Assembly: GCA_047967505.1 (NCBI GenBank)
Contig: CM106538.1
DNA: 64,000 nucleotides
From: Dipteris shenzhenensis
Lineage: Eukaryota; Polypodiophyta; Polypodiopsida; Gleicheniales
Direction: 5' to 3' (one strand)
Shown here: in pieces, positions 1-10,004 of the stretch
Layout: every line of letters starts with the position of its first letter
How positions within the stretch are numbered: the stretch's first letter is position 1
Translations under genes and position numbers: made by a program
Notes under the pieces: model-generated
The model's input: the letters and a program-made list of their open reading frames with translations, nothing else
Database searches by the model: none
What the model was told of the DNA's origin: nothing

Positions 1-56
1 CAAATTTGGGGCCATAAAGAAATACATCAAGCAATAAAAACACGTGGAAACACACA

Positions 57-57
57 C

Positions 58-90
<33 letters not shown>
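57..90. repeat. (CT)n microsatellite
   Basis: Almost pure CT dinucleotide run with one CC interruption. It directly precedes the 153-bp repeat that follows. Confidence 0.9.
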
Positions 91-107
91 AGGATGGTTC
101 CGGATAT

Positions 108-357
108 GAGGCCATTACCATTGTCTCTTCAGGGATGGTTCCAGATCCCTCTCCAATTTTTCATCATACCCAGATCAGAGATGCCTGGTCGCTTTCAAAC
201 CGCAGGAGACCGAGTCGAAGGAGCACTTCGTTTTCAGATGCTCAATATACTACAAGATACGAAACCGTTACCACTGTCTCTTCAGGGATGGTTCCGGATC
301 CCCCTCCAGTTTTTAATCATACCTAGATCAGAGATGCCTAGCCACTTTCAGCCATGA
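108..357 (+). repeat. Imperfect tandem repeat, period 153 bp
   Basis: About 95 bp beginning at 108 recurs at 261, each copy carrying TCTTCAGGGATGGTTCC followed by a CAGATCAGAGATGCCT-like stretch. An open frame spans both copies, but its peptide is just the repeat translated twice and resembles no family I recognise, so I do not call it a gene. Confidence 0.7.
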
Positions 358-882
358 GATGTCCCAACACAGAGACCATTTTGCTTAGGACAAACATATG
401 GCATACAATCAAACTCCACTCAGATCATGATTACAGAATTTTTCCATTCAGCTAGTATGGACCAGCAACCTCAGGGATAGGTACACAATGGAGTCAGGAC
501 CAGGAGCGTGAGCGAAGGAAGACTTGCCCGCAGATTGATACACATGGGCACCTTATATCCATTTTTACTACAGCAGAGACGGGTCCGATGGGTGTAACAG
601 TGGCACTTGTCCGATGTAGAGCTACAACTAGAAGACCACAATGGACCACACAGGGACTATCACCAGCGTTCTATCACAAGTTTTATGCCATTGCAGACTA
701 GCACACCATTGGGCTCCCCTCTCACCTACCATTGGGCTCCCCTCTCACCTTGACCCTACTACCACTCACCAAAGGAGTAGCACAATGAGGTCAAGGGCTT
801 GGATAGATATATCATTCATGCATGGTTGCTTCCATGTTATGTTATTTTTTTGTTTTGGATTACAGGCCCCACCTATTCATCT
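358..882. other. Unassigned stretch
   Basis: No coding signature on either strand. A short direct repeat (CACCATTGGGCTCCCCTCTCACC) occurs twice near 700-750. Confidence 0.5.
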
Positions 883-1093
883 CATTGTACCTGTTTTTTT
901 AAGTCTCATAGACCCTTTTGTCTTTTAAAGACTTTTAATAAAATCTCTCTCTCTCTGAGTGTCAGAGAAAATCAAGCTGAGTTGCCCTGTGCACTCCTTG
1001 ACTCTCTCTGACACACGCAGATGTAATGGCTACTCTTTCTTGGATGTGTACTTTGTCTCATAAGCTCGTGAGGCCTTCTAAAGACGTTAATAC

Positions 1094-1141
<48 letters not shown>

Positions 1142-1503
1142 GTGCTCGTCAAGAGTCGGGTAGCTGCCAAGAGGACACAACAGACTACTCGCCCAGATAG
1201 TAGACAACGATCTATCATTGGTTTCTTGCCTACACTGCCTAGTTCACCATCGGGTGTACCCTGACATTCCCTTATGCACTGTCTTGTATTGTATGGGATC
1301 AAACTGCATCTCCCATGGGGATGAGGTTGCCAATGATGGATGTATATGATTATGATGACATGTATGATGATACCATTGACTATGTCTTTAGAGTTTTTCT
1401 CTAGCATGGGTTAGGATGCTCATTTAGTTACTCCACCCTTTTGCTCATTGTATCAGGTTTTCTTTCAGTCTCATAGACCCATTGGTCTTTAGCACACTTT
1501 AAT

Positions 1504-1543
<40 letters not shown>
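883..1543 (+). repeat. Three diverged repeats, each ending in (CT)n
   Basis: Copies begin near 883, 1050 and 1446. Two share CATTGTA...AGTCTCATAGACCC...TTTAATAAA before a CT run; the middle one is more diverged (TTGTCTCATAAG...GTTAATACAA). The CT runs end near 957, 1138 and 1543. The order (short conserved block, AATAAA-like signal, CT tract) suggests repeated 3' ends of one mobile or LTR-derived family rather than three independent microsatellites. The family is not recognised. Confidence 0.6.
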
Positions 1544-1547
<4 letters not shown>

Positions 1548-1849
1548 TTTCCATCTTCCTCCCGCCACCGGTATAATATAGAAGCCCTCCTCTAATATTA
1601 TAAGAAAGTGATTTTGTGGAAAAGAAGTTTGAGTAGGTGTACTCCAAGTGCAAGAACTATGCAATTGTAGATAACCTATCTAATGATGCCCTTATAGGGT
1701 TTTGGTTAAGGCAATCAAGGTTGCACTGTGCATGCACCCTTGCACTTGGGTGCATTGTGACACACTGCCTACATCATCGAGTGCTTAGTATATCCCTTTA
1801 TAGGTGATTTTGTTGCGTGACCACTTTGTGAGCCCTAGTCCAAGGACAT
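1544..1849. other. Unassigned stretch
   Basis: No open frame or recognised element. Contains short GC-mixed repeats of TGCA and CACTTG around 1710-1760. Confidence 0.5.
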
Positions 1850-2310
1850 CACGCATGAGCTACGTAGGTCAAGCTCTCAGCCTTAGGTGAAGCCCTTTGT
1901 TCACTGGTACCCACTGGAGAACTCAGTAGGATAGAGTTTTTCCGTCTTAGGATTGGTTAAGAGTATGTGCAGCCCATGATACAGGGCCCCAAGGGCAGCA
2001 CAAATTTATGAAAGAGGGGCTGGTAGAGGTGCCTTTTATCCCCAAAGTCGGTGACCAATAGGGCTGCTTTTAGCAGGCCCAGACAGCTAGCCCATCCAAC
2101 TAACCAACTTGCCAGTCAGCCTATTTGGCTCACCAATCAGCTGGTTGGGGAGGCCTATATAAGGGGCCCTTGCCCCCTTCATTCCCCATTCAGTTCCCCT
2201 GCCTTCCAGCCTCAGCTCCAGCCCCTTTGCAACGCAACCCACTCCAAAGATCGCCGTACAGCAGCAAATCAGCTGTACAAAATTGCCACCCCAGCATTGG
2301 CTTAACCTAG
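1850..2310 (+). repeat. LTR-like sequence, copy A (plus)
   Basis: About 450 bp that reappears in inverted orientation at 3925-4370. It carries a good TATA box (2156-2162) followed by a C-rich transcribed-looking stretch, the arrangement of an LTR promoter. A gypsy pol fragment lies downstream on the same strand, so copy A is probably the 5' LTR of that gypsy relic. The exact TG...CA ends were not resolved. The small open frames inside (Pro/Ser/Gln-rich) are not convincing proteins. Confidence 0.6.
2156..2162 (+). promoter_or_regulatory. TATA box in LTR-like copy A
   Basis: TATATAA in the context GGCCTATATAAGGGGCCC, GC-rich on both sides as in many plant LTR promoters. In copy B the same site is decayed to CCTATCCTT. 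Confidence 0.6.
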
Positions 2311-3149
2311 AAGATGAGTTTTCTCGTCTATCCTAGAACGGCTTGCCTGTGTTGTCCTACAGTAAAGGTCATCATGCTGGCATAGTAATTGGGTGTGTCT
2401 AAAGATAGCAAGCTGAAGCACTTCATCAGAGGATTGGACTCCCAACATTCATTTCCCCGTTTGGAATTTTGACCCACTCACCTATGAGCACGCACTTGTC
2501 CTCCCTCAAAATCAGGAAATGATGTTGAATGGGGGAAAGCCCAAGCAGGTCCACAAAGGAGCCAAAACCCCACCAGCAGCCCTCAAACCCAACAAGCAAA
2601 GGCCCTCAGCAAAAGGACAATCACTACCAAAAGAAGGATAACCACTTGTCGTTTGCTCATCAAAGAGTCTAAGCTAAACATGACACCAGATGAAAAAGAT
2701 AAAGCCGGTATTCTAGGAGGTTAGTTACAACCTGACGAACACAAGCGGTACAACGCACAACATTGATGTTTCCATTGCCATCATATTGCAAGGCACAGGA
2801 AGAAAGATTATCCAAAATAGTTGGCCGAGAAGGCCGCAACAGCATCGGCTTCTACCGTCGCCTCTGCGGTAGCTCTTCCAACCCCCAACCTTCAGCTATG
2901 AATTCAGTATTGAGTGCTTTGAACGTCGTTCTGTCGGTAGTCTTTGAAGGTAAGGAGGAAAGAACCCTAGAAGAACAAAAGAAGCCACTTATGAGAGCTA
3001 TAAAGGGCAGCAACGAGCTCCAAAGATGCTATTTCGCGACAATTAGCCAAGAAGATGGGGTGCACTTTGGTACCTCATCATCTTGCCATGGACGGATTCA
3101 CACCCGGGTTATGCACACAAATTACGCATAAGGCGACTCAGTTTTCTTT
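2311..3149 (+). other. Probable gypsy leader/gag region, decayed
   Basis: Lies between LTR-like copy A and the pol fragment. A 122-residue open frame (2763-3131) shows no gag, zinc-knuckle or protease motif that I can identify, so I leave it unassigned. By position it would be the leader and gag-protease part of the gypsy relic. Confidence 0.4.
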
Positions 3150-3594
3150 CTCAGTTCAGAAAGTGTCATTCCAAAGGGATTTCATCATTACATCTTTGTT
3201 GCGGTGCGACATGATTTTGGGGATATAGTGGTTCTGTGAGCATATTCACCTGTTCTCGATGGGCGGCAGGATTCCTTCACCATAGTCGAAGGTCTTCCTG
3301 AGCCGCACATGGATAGACACATTTAGGCATGTTGTGCTATCCGCAAGGGTGCAGTGTGTGCACTTATCTACGCTGACTGCTAGCAAAATGGCTCCTCCAT
3401 TGGGGCAAGCCATGGTCAATCTAATCCACGAGTTTCAAGATATTATGCTCCGAGATGATCAACCACCTCAACTTCCACCCCATCGACCGGAGGACTATCG
3501 TATCGACTTAATTCCAAACTCCGCCCCACCAAGTAAGTTTCCTTATCAACTTTCCAAGTCTATGGAGGGGGAGTTAGAATAGCACTTGTCGCAA
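3150..3594 (+). pseudogene. Ty3/gypsy pol fragment (end of protease to start of RT)
   Basis: The frame around 3205-3235 reads LRCDMILGI-stop-WF, matching the conserved ILGMDWL-type block at the end of the gypsy aspartic protease. The following frame (3334-3582) contains LIHEFQDIMLRDDQPPQLPP and RPEDYRIDLIPNSAPPSKFPY, the linker that precedes the RT fingers in gypsy elements (FxDVF...LPPxRxxDHxIxL). The RT itself is missing: similarity stops near 3600, where the inverted LTR-like region begins. The in-frame TAG at 3226 sits where another residue, plausibly Gln, is expected. Non-functional relic, 5'-truncated and 3'-truncated. Confidence 0.8.
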
Positions 3595-3924
3595 TTAGCA
3601 CATAATGCAACTCTGAAGAGGACACCTGTGAACACGAGCTGACCCAAAGGACTGAGTAACAGCTCCAGCCACATACTGACATTGTAGACCATTGTACCAG
3701 GCTAATGATGCGCCTAGGCTGTCCACGCAGAATTTGAGAGAGATGAATTGTGAGATGTGAGGAGAGAGATGAATTGCGAGATGTGAGGATTGAGAGAGCA
3801 GAGAATTTGAGAGATGAGCTGAGGGTAAACTGGAAAGAGCTGCGAACGAAATTGAAAGAAACAGAACACCCAAACCTTCACCGTTTGCTGGCCAAACCCT
3901 GGCTGAAGTACTGCATGGAGACCT
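3595..3924. repeat. GAGAT-rich short tandem repeats
   Basis: Between 3735 and 3825 the motif GAGAGATGAATTG(T/C)GAGATGTGAG recurs about three times with decay. Peptides read from it are repeat translations. Confidence 0.6.
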
Positions 3925-4370
3925 GTCCTGGGATTGCGGTTCTGTATGGCTGATTTGCTGCTGCTTTAGGGCGATCTTTGGACTGGGTTGTGCTGCACAA
4001 GGGGCTGGAGCTGAGGCTGGGAGGCAGGGAAACTGAATGGGGAATGAAGGGGGGCAAGGATAGGCCTTCCCAACTAGCCAATCGGCCAACCGAACAGGCC
4101 GACCAGCGGGTCGGTGGTTGGCTGGCTGGTAGCTAAATCCAGCCCTACTGGCGCCGACTTTGGGGGTGGGTGAGGCTGCCTATAATAGGTGCCTCTACCA
4201 GGCATTCTTTCATACATTTATACTGCCCTTGGGGGCCCCTATGGGGCTCCTATCATGGGCTACACCTACTCTAACTAATCCTAAGAAGGAAACAAGTTCT
4301 CCTTTGGGTATGAGTGAACAAGGACTTGACCTAAAGTTGAGAGATTGACCTATGTAGCTCGTGCCCGATT
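3925..4370 (-). repeat. LTR-like sequence, copy B (inverted)
   Basis: Reverse complement of 1850-2310 with moderate divergence. Matching landmarks, in order on the minus strand, include GAGCTACATAGGTCAA, CTTAGGATTAGTTAGAG, CTGGTAGAGGCACC, CCAAAGTCGGCGCC and GCAGCAAATCAGCC. With copy A it brackets 1.6 kb holding the gypsy fragment in a head-to-head foldback arrangement. It could be a separate solo LTR or a rearranged 3' LTR. Confidence 0.65.
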
Positions 4371-4700
4371 GTCTCTAGGGAGTTGGTACCAAGAGACCAT
4401 GGGAGATGGAGCTATAAGGCAGCAGCATGAGGAGGTGTGAGAAAGAAAAGAAGTAAAATGAGGTGACGAGCCAACATAGAGGAGAACCTAAGAGATATGT
4501 CTGGCCATGAGAAAGGCTTGAAGGGAGACGAATGGTGAAAAGCAGTATCACACTATTTTTGGGAGCCATGAGCAGAGAAGTGACCATGCAACCAGTCAAG
4601 CAACAAGAGCGAGAAATCATCCTGGTAAGGAGTGATGAAAAAAGCCATTTCAGAGCTGTCTTTACGGTGGAAGTTTGTCCATAAAGGAAAGGCTTCCAGT
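4371..4700. other. Unassigned stretch
   Basis: Small open frames on the minus strand show no family motif. Confidence 0.4.
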
Positions 4701-4703
4701 GCT

Positions 4704-4985
4704 TTAATGCATAATAACTCCGACCAAGTCTCTGTCATATATGGAATAGTTTTTATCGGCGTCATTCAACTTTTGACTATAGTAAGCCACGGATCTGTCT
4801 TCCTATTGTAATACTACTCCGATGGCCACATTACTTATCATTTTGTTGTACGTTGGCAATGCATTCTTGAGACCAAATAGCATAACCATGAACTCGTAAT
4901 GAGCTCACTCTATCTTGAACATTGTCTTTGGTATGTCAATGCCGAAAATATGGACTTGATGGTAGCCACTTTTGAGGTCTATTGA
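4704..4985 (-). pseudogene. Ty3/gypsy RT-RNase H deletion fusion, copy 1
   Basis: Minus-strand equivalent of the better preserved copy 2: RT block DLKSGYHQVRI-like joined to the RNase H block of gypsy elements. It has more stop and frame damage than copy 2 (for example IDLK becomes INL-like after TCTATTGAG). Part of a minus-strand gypsy relic whose gag remains lie at 5836-6310. Confidence 0.7.
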
Positions 4986-5095
4986 GAAATTTTGGAGTCA
5001 AGACACAAGCATGTTGACCTTATCTCTTTTTTGTACAAAATCTATGGGAGCCGCGAATGGTGAAATGAACCTGGCGCTTAGTAATTGAGACAAGT

Positions 5096-5377
5096 TTAAT
5101 GCATAATAACTCCAAGCAAGTCTCTGTCATATATGGAATAGTTTTTATCGGCGTCATTCAACTTTCGACTATAGTAAGCCACAGATCTGTCTTCCTGTTG
5201 TAATACTACTCCAATGGCCACATTACTTATCATTTTGTTGTACGTTGGCAATGCATTCTTGAGACCAAACAGCATAACCATGAACTCGTAATGAGCTTGC
5301 TCTATCTTAAACATTGTCTTTGGTATGTCAATGCCGAAAATACGGACTTGATGGTAGCCACTTTTGAGGTCTATCAA
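5096..5377 (-). pseudogene. Ty3/gypsy RT-RNase H deletion fusion, copy 2
   Basis: An open 93-residue frame. Residues 1-45 are the gypsy RT palm start (IDLKSGYHQVRI, IPKTMF, HYEFMVMLFGLKNA), then after LPTYNKMISN the chain passes straight into RNase H (AIGVVLQQEDRSVAYYSRKL, YSIYDRDLLGVI). In a complete element about 250 residues, including the YxDD catalytic box and the connection domain, lie between these blocks; all are missing here. The frame stays open through the junction, so the deletion was in frame. No function is expected. Confidence 0.9.
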
Positions 5378-5480
5378 GAAATTTTGGAGTCAAGACACAA
5401 GCATGTTGACCTTATTCCTTTTTTGTACAAAATCTATGGGAGCCGCGAATGGGGATGAAGATGGTCAGATGAACCCGGCG

Positions 5481-5835
5481 CTTAGTAATTGCAGACCCAC
5501 GGAGTCTCTTGGGCAAACCCAGTGCTTACTAAAATACGTCAAATAAACAAAAGAGAAAGAAAACAAGAAATAAAGAAGAAAGGACGAAGGTGACTAAGCA
5601 AAAATAAACAAGCAAGTCAAGAAACAAAAAACAAAATCTTCCAAAAAATTGGAATTAACGCTCTCTCTCTCTCTCTCTCTTTTAAAACATAAAAAGCTAA
5701 ATGGACCCTTTACACTACTTATGTATCGCTTCCTACAAAGAGGCAAAATTGCATTCCTAACTTAGAAAGCACAAGCATACTCAATCAAACTCTCTTTTGA
5801 AACTAAAAGAAAAACGGGCTATTCAGCTCTCCGCT
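5481..5835. other. Purine-rich spacer with (CT)n
   Basis: A-rich, GA-rich low-complexity DNA (5540-5640) and a short CT run at 5662-5680. No gene. Confidence 0.6.
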
Positions 5836-6310
5836 TTATGTTTTCAGCTTATGTTCAATCATTCTAAACATACCTAAGGCCGATACACCATAGATAAAAG
5901 ACTTCATATCTAAGATTGTGTGTATTTTTTTCATTATTTTCCTTGGATTATACCTCTTGTGTAATAGTAAAGTGATCAATAACTCTGACTTATCATCATT
6001 GTGCCCCTCACCAATCACAACAGGCATAAGTCCCACACTCGGTTTTGACTTCTTACCCTTCTGTTTGCTCTTCTACTACTCCTTTTCTTCAGCAAGCTGC
6101 TTCCTTTTCTTATGTGGGCATTCCCAAGATTGATGGCCGTCTCCTTACTGTGAAAACATTTATTTTGCTTCCTTTCCCTCAAAAGTCAGCCTCTTGAACT
6201 TAGAGACTGGCTCATCTTGCGTCGCTGGCCTGCAACAAAAGAAGCCTTAAAAGGCTTGCCACTCTTCTCCATTTTGCATCCTTTGAACCCTGTGGTCCTC
6301 CGGCGAAAAA
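5836..6310 (-). pseudogene. Ty3/gypsy gag remnant with decayed zinc knuckle
   Basis: On the minus strand near 6160-6080, reading with one frame change, the residues GHQSWECPHKKRKQ follow a CFH-containing stretch. This fits a CX2CX4HX4C nucleocapsid knuckle whose second Cys codon is now Ser and whose frame is broken by a missing base. Upstream (6170-6290) are basic, frame-shifted remains. The position, 5' of the minus-strand RT/RNase H blocks, is what a gypsy gag should have. The 66-residue open frame at 5836-6036 is not itself recognisable. Confidence 0.5.
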
Positions 6311-6888
6311 AAAACTTAAGAGCTCCAGAGGCCAAATAAACAAGGCCCTATGGGCATTCCCCCACAACGCCATCAAAAGTATTAGCCCCCTCTACCTACA
6401 GCTCAGAGCTATAGCGAACAAATGTGTACTGTTTCACATACCAAGACCACAGTCAAGCTACCGTTATTGCTGCTCACACATAGCTAGGATAACCCAGCTT
6501 CTTGCTCCATCTCTCTCACAACTTTCCTCGCAATCACTCAAGCATGTGCACAATCATGGAAATATGAAGCATTCCCACAAACAAGGAAATGGAGACCAAG
6601 AGGCAATGGTTGCATCCTAATTCACAAATTCTTCACAACGAGCCACATACTGAGAACAAATTAAACATCGCTGGCAGAGTTTGAATAATAATCAGGCATC
6701 CTCATCCCATTAACTAGAAAAATTCTTCCAAAAGCAAGCTGACTAGTGACCAGAAACCTGATGTGGTACAACACTTACATAATTGATTGAATAAAAGCTC
6801 CAAACATTAATTCAGAAAACTGTACTTCTTACGCGCTTGAAGATGGGAATTAGATTAACATTTATAAAACTTCAGGTGGGTACATACT
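6311..6888. other. Unassigned stretch
   Basis: No motif, repeat or long frame recognised on either strand. Confidence 0.4.
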
Positions 6889-7030
6889 CTACACCTTAAT
6901 GTCTGCCCCATCGTGTAATCTCCTATTTCCACCCAGGTCATACAATTGGTTTCTAATTTTATAAATAAGCATCATACCAACAGCAAAATCTATAAATACT
7001 GCTATTCCTCTGGCACAGTTGAGCAGAAAA

Positions 7031-8316
7031 TTATGAGGTAAAACCATGAGCTTGCTGATCTCCTTCACTGACACCAGCTAGCATCATCAACTCTTTCCAA
7101 CCAAATTCCTCGTCCTTGCCATCTTTCTCCCTTGAAACTAGCTTCTGTATAGTAAGCCAGTGCAACCGTGATAGAGGCATCACAACAGGCCAAGCACCCT
7201 CATGTAACATCCCTGGCCATGGGAGACTTAGTGCGGTATTGGATGAAGCTATAGCATATAAGTGCCTTGAGAAGTTTTGTGCCGAACATTCTCCTTAATT
7301 GCTGCCACGTCACCACACCATTCTCATGGTTTGTCATCTCAGTTAAAATGTCAACATACTCTTCCGTGGTCCAGAAAGCAGGAATTTCCCACGGACTAAT
7401 CGACTCAAGTGAGAGCCCCACGTCCGTTTGATCTTGCATCTGAAAATACAACTGCAACACCTCATCCTTCCATGCCTCCTCATCTTCCATCATGGATAGA
7501 GAAACCATTCGTAGGGGTAAAGCTGCACCTCCAAACACACTGTAGATAGATTTCCAAATCTTATTATCTGGACAAGGCTTTCCTAGTACAAACTCAAAGA
7601 AGCCTCAAGCATCTGCTTCAGGAAAGTTGCCAATGACATGGCAGGTATACCTGGGAGCACTAATTTTCTCGTTCAGCCAGAACTTTAAAAGGAAGTTTGA
7701 GCTAACGAGGACCACATTGGCTAGGTTTGCCTGCTAAGTGATGTGGCAAAAAAGACTAAGGTAAGTGTGTAAGGTCTGCTCATAGACTTTAATTGACAGC
7801 CAAGTCTGCAACACGTTGGCCTCATCTATAACCAGTGAGATGGGCCTTTCTGGATGCTCTTTAAGATATCTTAGAAACGCCTTCTGAAAAGTGACATGGG
7901 GCTGGATATGCTTGTGTGTGACATCTGCCTTGATCCCTGTCTTTGGGTCCTCGATGCCAATCATCGATTCCTCTGTCGTTGCCTTCCAAATAATGCCAGA
8001 GCCGTACAAAGTTTGAATCATAAGCATTAAGTGCTAATTGGACTTCTTCAAGGAAGCCTTCCGGAGTACTCATGTCACCGACGCTCAGGTCAACCAACAC
8101 AATTCCATGTTTGTCACATTCAGCAAGCTCCTTAACAATCGCAGACTTCCCACAATTAGGAGGCCCTACCAAGAGTAGAAGACAACGATCCCTCTTCAGA
8201 AACTTCAAGAAAGCCAGCTCGGCCTCGCGATTGAAGAGCAATTTTTTCCTTGCATTTGCCTGCACGTTCCGCGCATAGCATATGCTCCTCGCCCGGTGCT
8301 GATTCAAGCCTAGCAT
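7031..8316 (-). pseudogene. P-loop ATPase (AAA/STAND-like), broken
   Basis: The N-terminal frame (8316-7861) has NREAELAFLKFLKRD, then a Walker A, LVGPPNCGKSAI, near residue 52. After a frameshift around 7990-8020 the next frame (to 7734) has the Walker B RPISLVIDEANVLQTW. The reading then continues past a TAG near 7736 and a TGA near 7608 into 7538-7200 (FGGAALPLRMVSLSMMEDEEAW...), and after another frame change into GMLHEGAWPVVMPLSRLHW, ending at 7031. The architecture, an arginine/lysine-rich lead, P-loop, then IDEA-type Walker B and an alpha-helical tail, resembles AAA or STAND NTPases. I cannot name the family. A 61-residue hydrophobic frame follows at 6889-7074. Two stops and at least two frame breaks argue for a pseudogene; undetected introns are an alternative for the frame changes. 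Confidence 0.65.
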
Positions 8317-8977
8317 GCCGTTAAGGGGTAAGGAGCTGCTTCAAGGCGAGCTCGGCAAGTACCACTGAAATGCATCCCAATTTTCTGTATGTGTGCACCC
8401 TCCAACTAGGGGCCCCACGAGAAGAAACTCGCTATTAAATAATTTGTTGAGATTGGGAGGGCCAAAGGAGCCGATTAACCTAAGCAATATTAAGGTGCTG
8501 AGAAATTAAGATGCAAGGCGTAGAAACCAAAGGTGCAGGGCGGCGGCCACTTTCACAGGCTTCGAGATGTTTTGGTGAACCGCCTCTTACGAGTTGTATA
8601 AAAGGAGAAGCAGGGGCAGTAGATTGCAAGCAAGGGGGTCATGAAGGCCTCTCAAAGACAAGGAGGAAGAGAAAGGGAGGAAGGGGCACAAAGGAAGGGT
8701 TGAGCGGAAGGCAAGGGAAAGGGAGAGGCCATTCTCAACTGTGGCGCTACTTTTGCTTTGTAGACATTTTTTTGTAAAATTGTAAAATGATTTTGTACAC
8801 CTCTTTTGTAACATTTAATCATGATTCTAATGGGAAATTTTTTTTTGGGGGCAGGATGGGACTGAAACAAGTGGAATCCTTCTGCACAATTTTTTTTTTA
8901 CTTCTATTAAAACACTTGTTTATACCAAAATTGCAGTGTTGGTATATGTCTATGGTGATACCAGCGCCATTTACATA
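8317..8977. other. Spacer with GA-rich tract
   Basis: GA-rich low-complexity sequence at 8640-8730 produces spurious open frames on both strands. T-rich runs occur at 8765-8900. No gene seen. Confidence 0.5.
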
Positions 8978-9126
8978 GTGAAGTGTAATCTAGATGGAAG
9001 CATTGAAAGATACAAAGCCAGACTAGTTGCAAAAGGATTTGCATAGCAATATGGTCAAGACTATGATGAGACTTATGCTCCAGTAGCAAAGATGGATTCC
9101 ATACGGTTCTTGATATCACTAGTGAC
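8978..9126 (+). pseudogene. Ty1/copia RT fragment (fingers)
   Basis: Reads VKCNLDGSIERYKARLVAKG, a stop, then QYGQDYDETYAPVAKM and SIRFLISL, the first conserved block of copia RT. The single in-frame stop is TAG at 9044 where copia RTs usually have Gln in the FTQQYG motif. Similarity stops abruptly at about 9126, and the next bases are gypsy RNase H, so this is one half of a copia/gypsy chimeric junction. Confidence 0.85.
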
Positions 9127-9127
9127 A

Positions 9128-9950
9128 CTCAGCAAATGGAGTTGGAGCAAAAGGAGTCTTTTCAACAACTTAAGGAGGCCATAAGTAAGGACCAAATATT
9201 GAAGCCCCCCGATTGGTCCCAAGACTTTTATGTAAATCCAAGCTGTGTATCTTTGCATTCATTTGGTGTTGTACTACTACAAAAAGGAGAGGCAGGTAGA
9301 ATGAAACCCATCTATTATGCTAGCCGACAGCTTTTAGAGGTGGAAACAAGGTATGAGGAAATGAAGCAACAAGCTCTCTCTTTGGTGTTTTCAGTCGAAA
9401 AGTTTCACTTCTCTTTATTGCCTCGTCCCTTTTTCTTCCTTTAAACCTCTCAGTCCATATTAGAATATCTAGTTAGCAAGCCTAATCCTGGTGAGAGATT
9501 TGCAAAATTGTTGTCAGAGCTTCACGAGTTCTCTTTGTCTTTTGTCAGTGAAAATACCACTAGGTCCACTATGGCAGATTTGCTCACAGGACGGGAGGAT
9601 CTAGGATAAGAAAAGAAATGTAAGGAGCCTATTAAGAATGAAAGGGAGACACCGCCAATAGATTTTATTTTGTATTTTGATAGGGTTTTAGTCCTTCACA
9701 CCAATAAGTAGCTGGGGGATGGTCTTGATGAATTTGAAAGGTCAAGAGGTATGGGCAAAAGGGCAAGAGCTTCCAGATATCACAACTAATAATGCAGCTG
9801 AGTATAATGCTTTGATTCTTGGTTTCAAGGGTTTTCTTCAAAGTCAATTTAAAGGATTGGAAGCAAGAGGAGGTTATATCAACGCAAAGCCCATTTCAAG
9901 GCACATCTCTAAATGTATTGAATATTTGATATCATATATAGGCCTCTTTG
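9128..9950 (+). pseudogene. Ty3/gypsy RNase H plus second (archaeal-type) RNase H, Tat-like
   Basis: The open frame 9136-9444 has ESFQQLKEAISKDQILKPPD, then MKPIYYASRQLLEVETRYEE and ALSLVFSVEKFHFSLLPRPFFF, the retroviral-type RNase H that follows gypsy RT. It continues broken (SKPNPGERFAKLLSELHEFSL). After stops, 9719-9955 has LMNLKGQEVWAKGQELPD followed by TTNNAAEYNALILGFKG, the TNNxAEYxAL motif of the extra RNase H found in Tat-lineage gypsy elements. The first acidic FDG-like block is at about 9675 in another frame. RT and integrase are absent. Confidence 0.75.
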
Positions 9951-10004
9951 TCTGATGATAGTTTACAAAGTGTTTTGAGCTATCTGTAGAGGTATCTATG
10001 AAGG

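Larger units (their letters stand above)
4701..5480 (-). repeat. Tandem duplication, period 392 bp, of a gypsy RT/RNase H segment
   Basis: The block starting GCATAATAACTCC at 4709 recurs at 5101 and stays aligned for about 380 bp with few differences. Both copies contain the same RT-to-RNase H deletion, so the deletion happened before the duplication. Confidence 0.85.

Noticed and set aside
4146-4165. TGGCGCCGACTTTGGGGG as a gypsy primer binding site
   Set aside because: It lies within the inverted LTR-like copy B, on the strand opposite to that LTR's sense, and the equivalent in copy A (AAAGTCGGTGACC) does not follow an LTR end.
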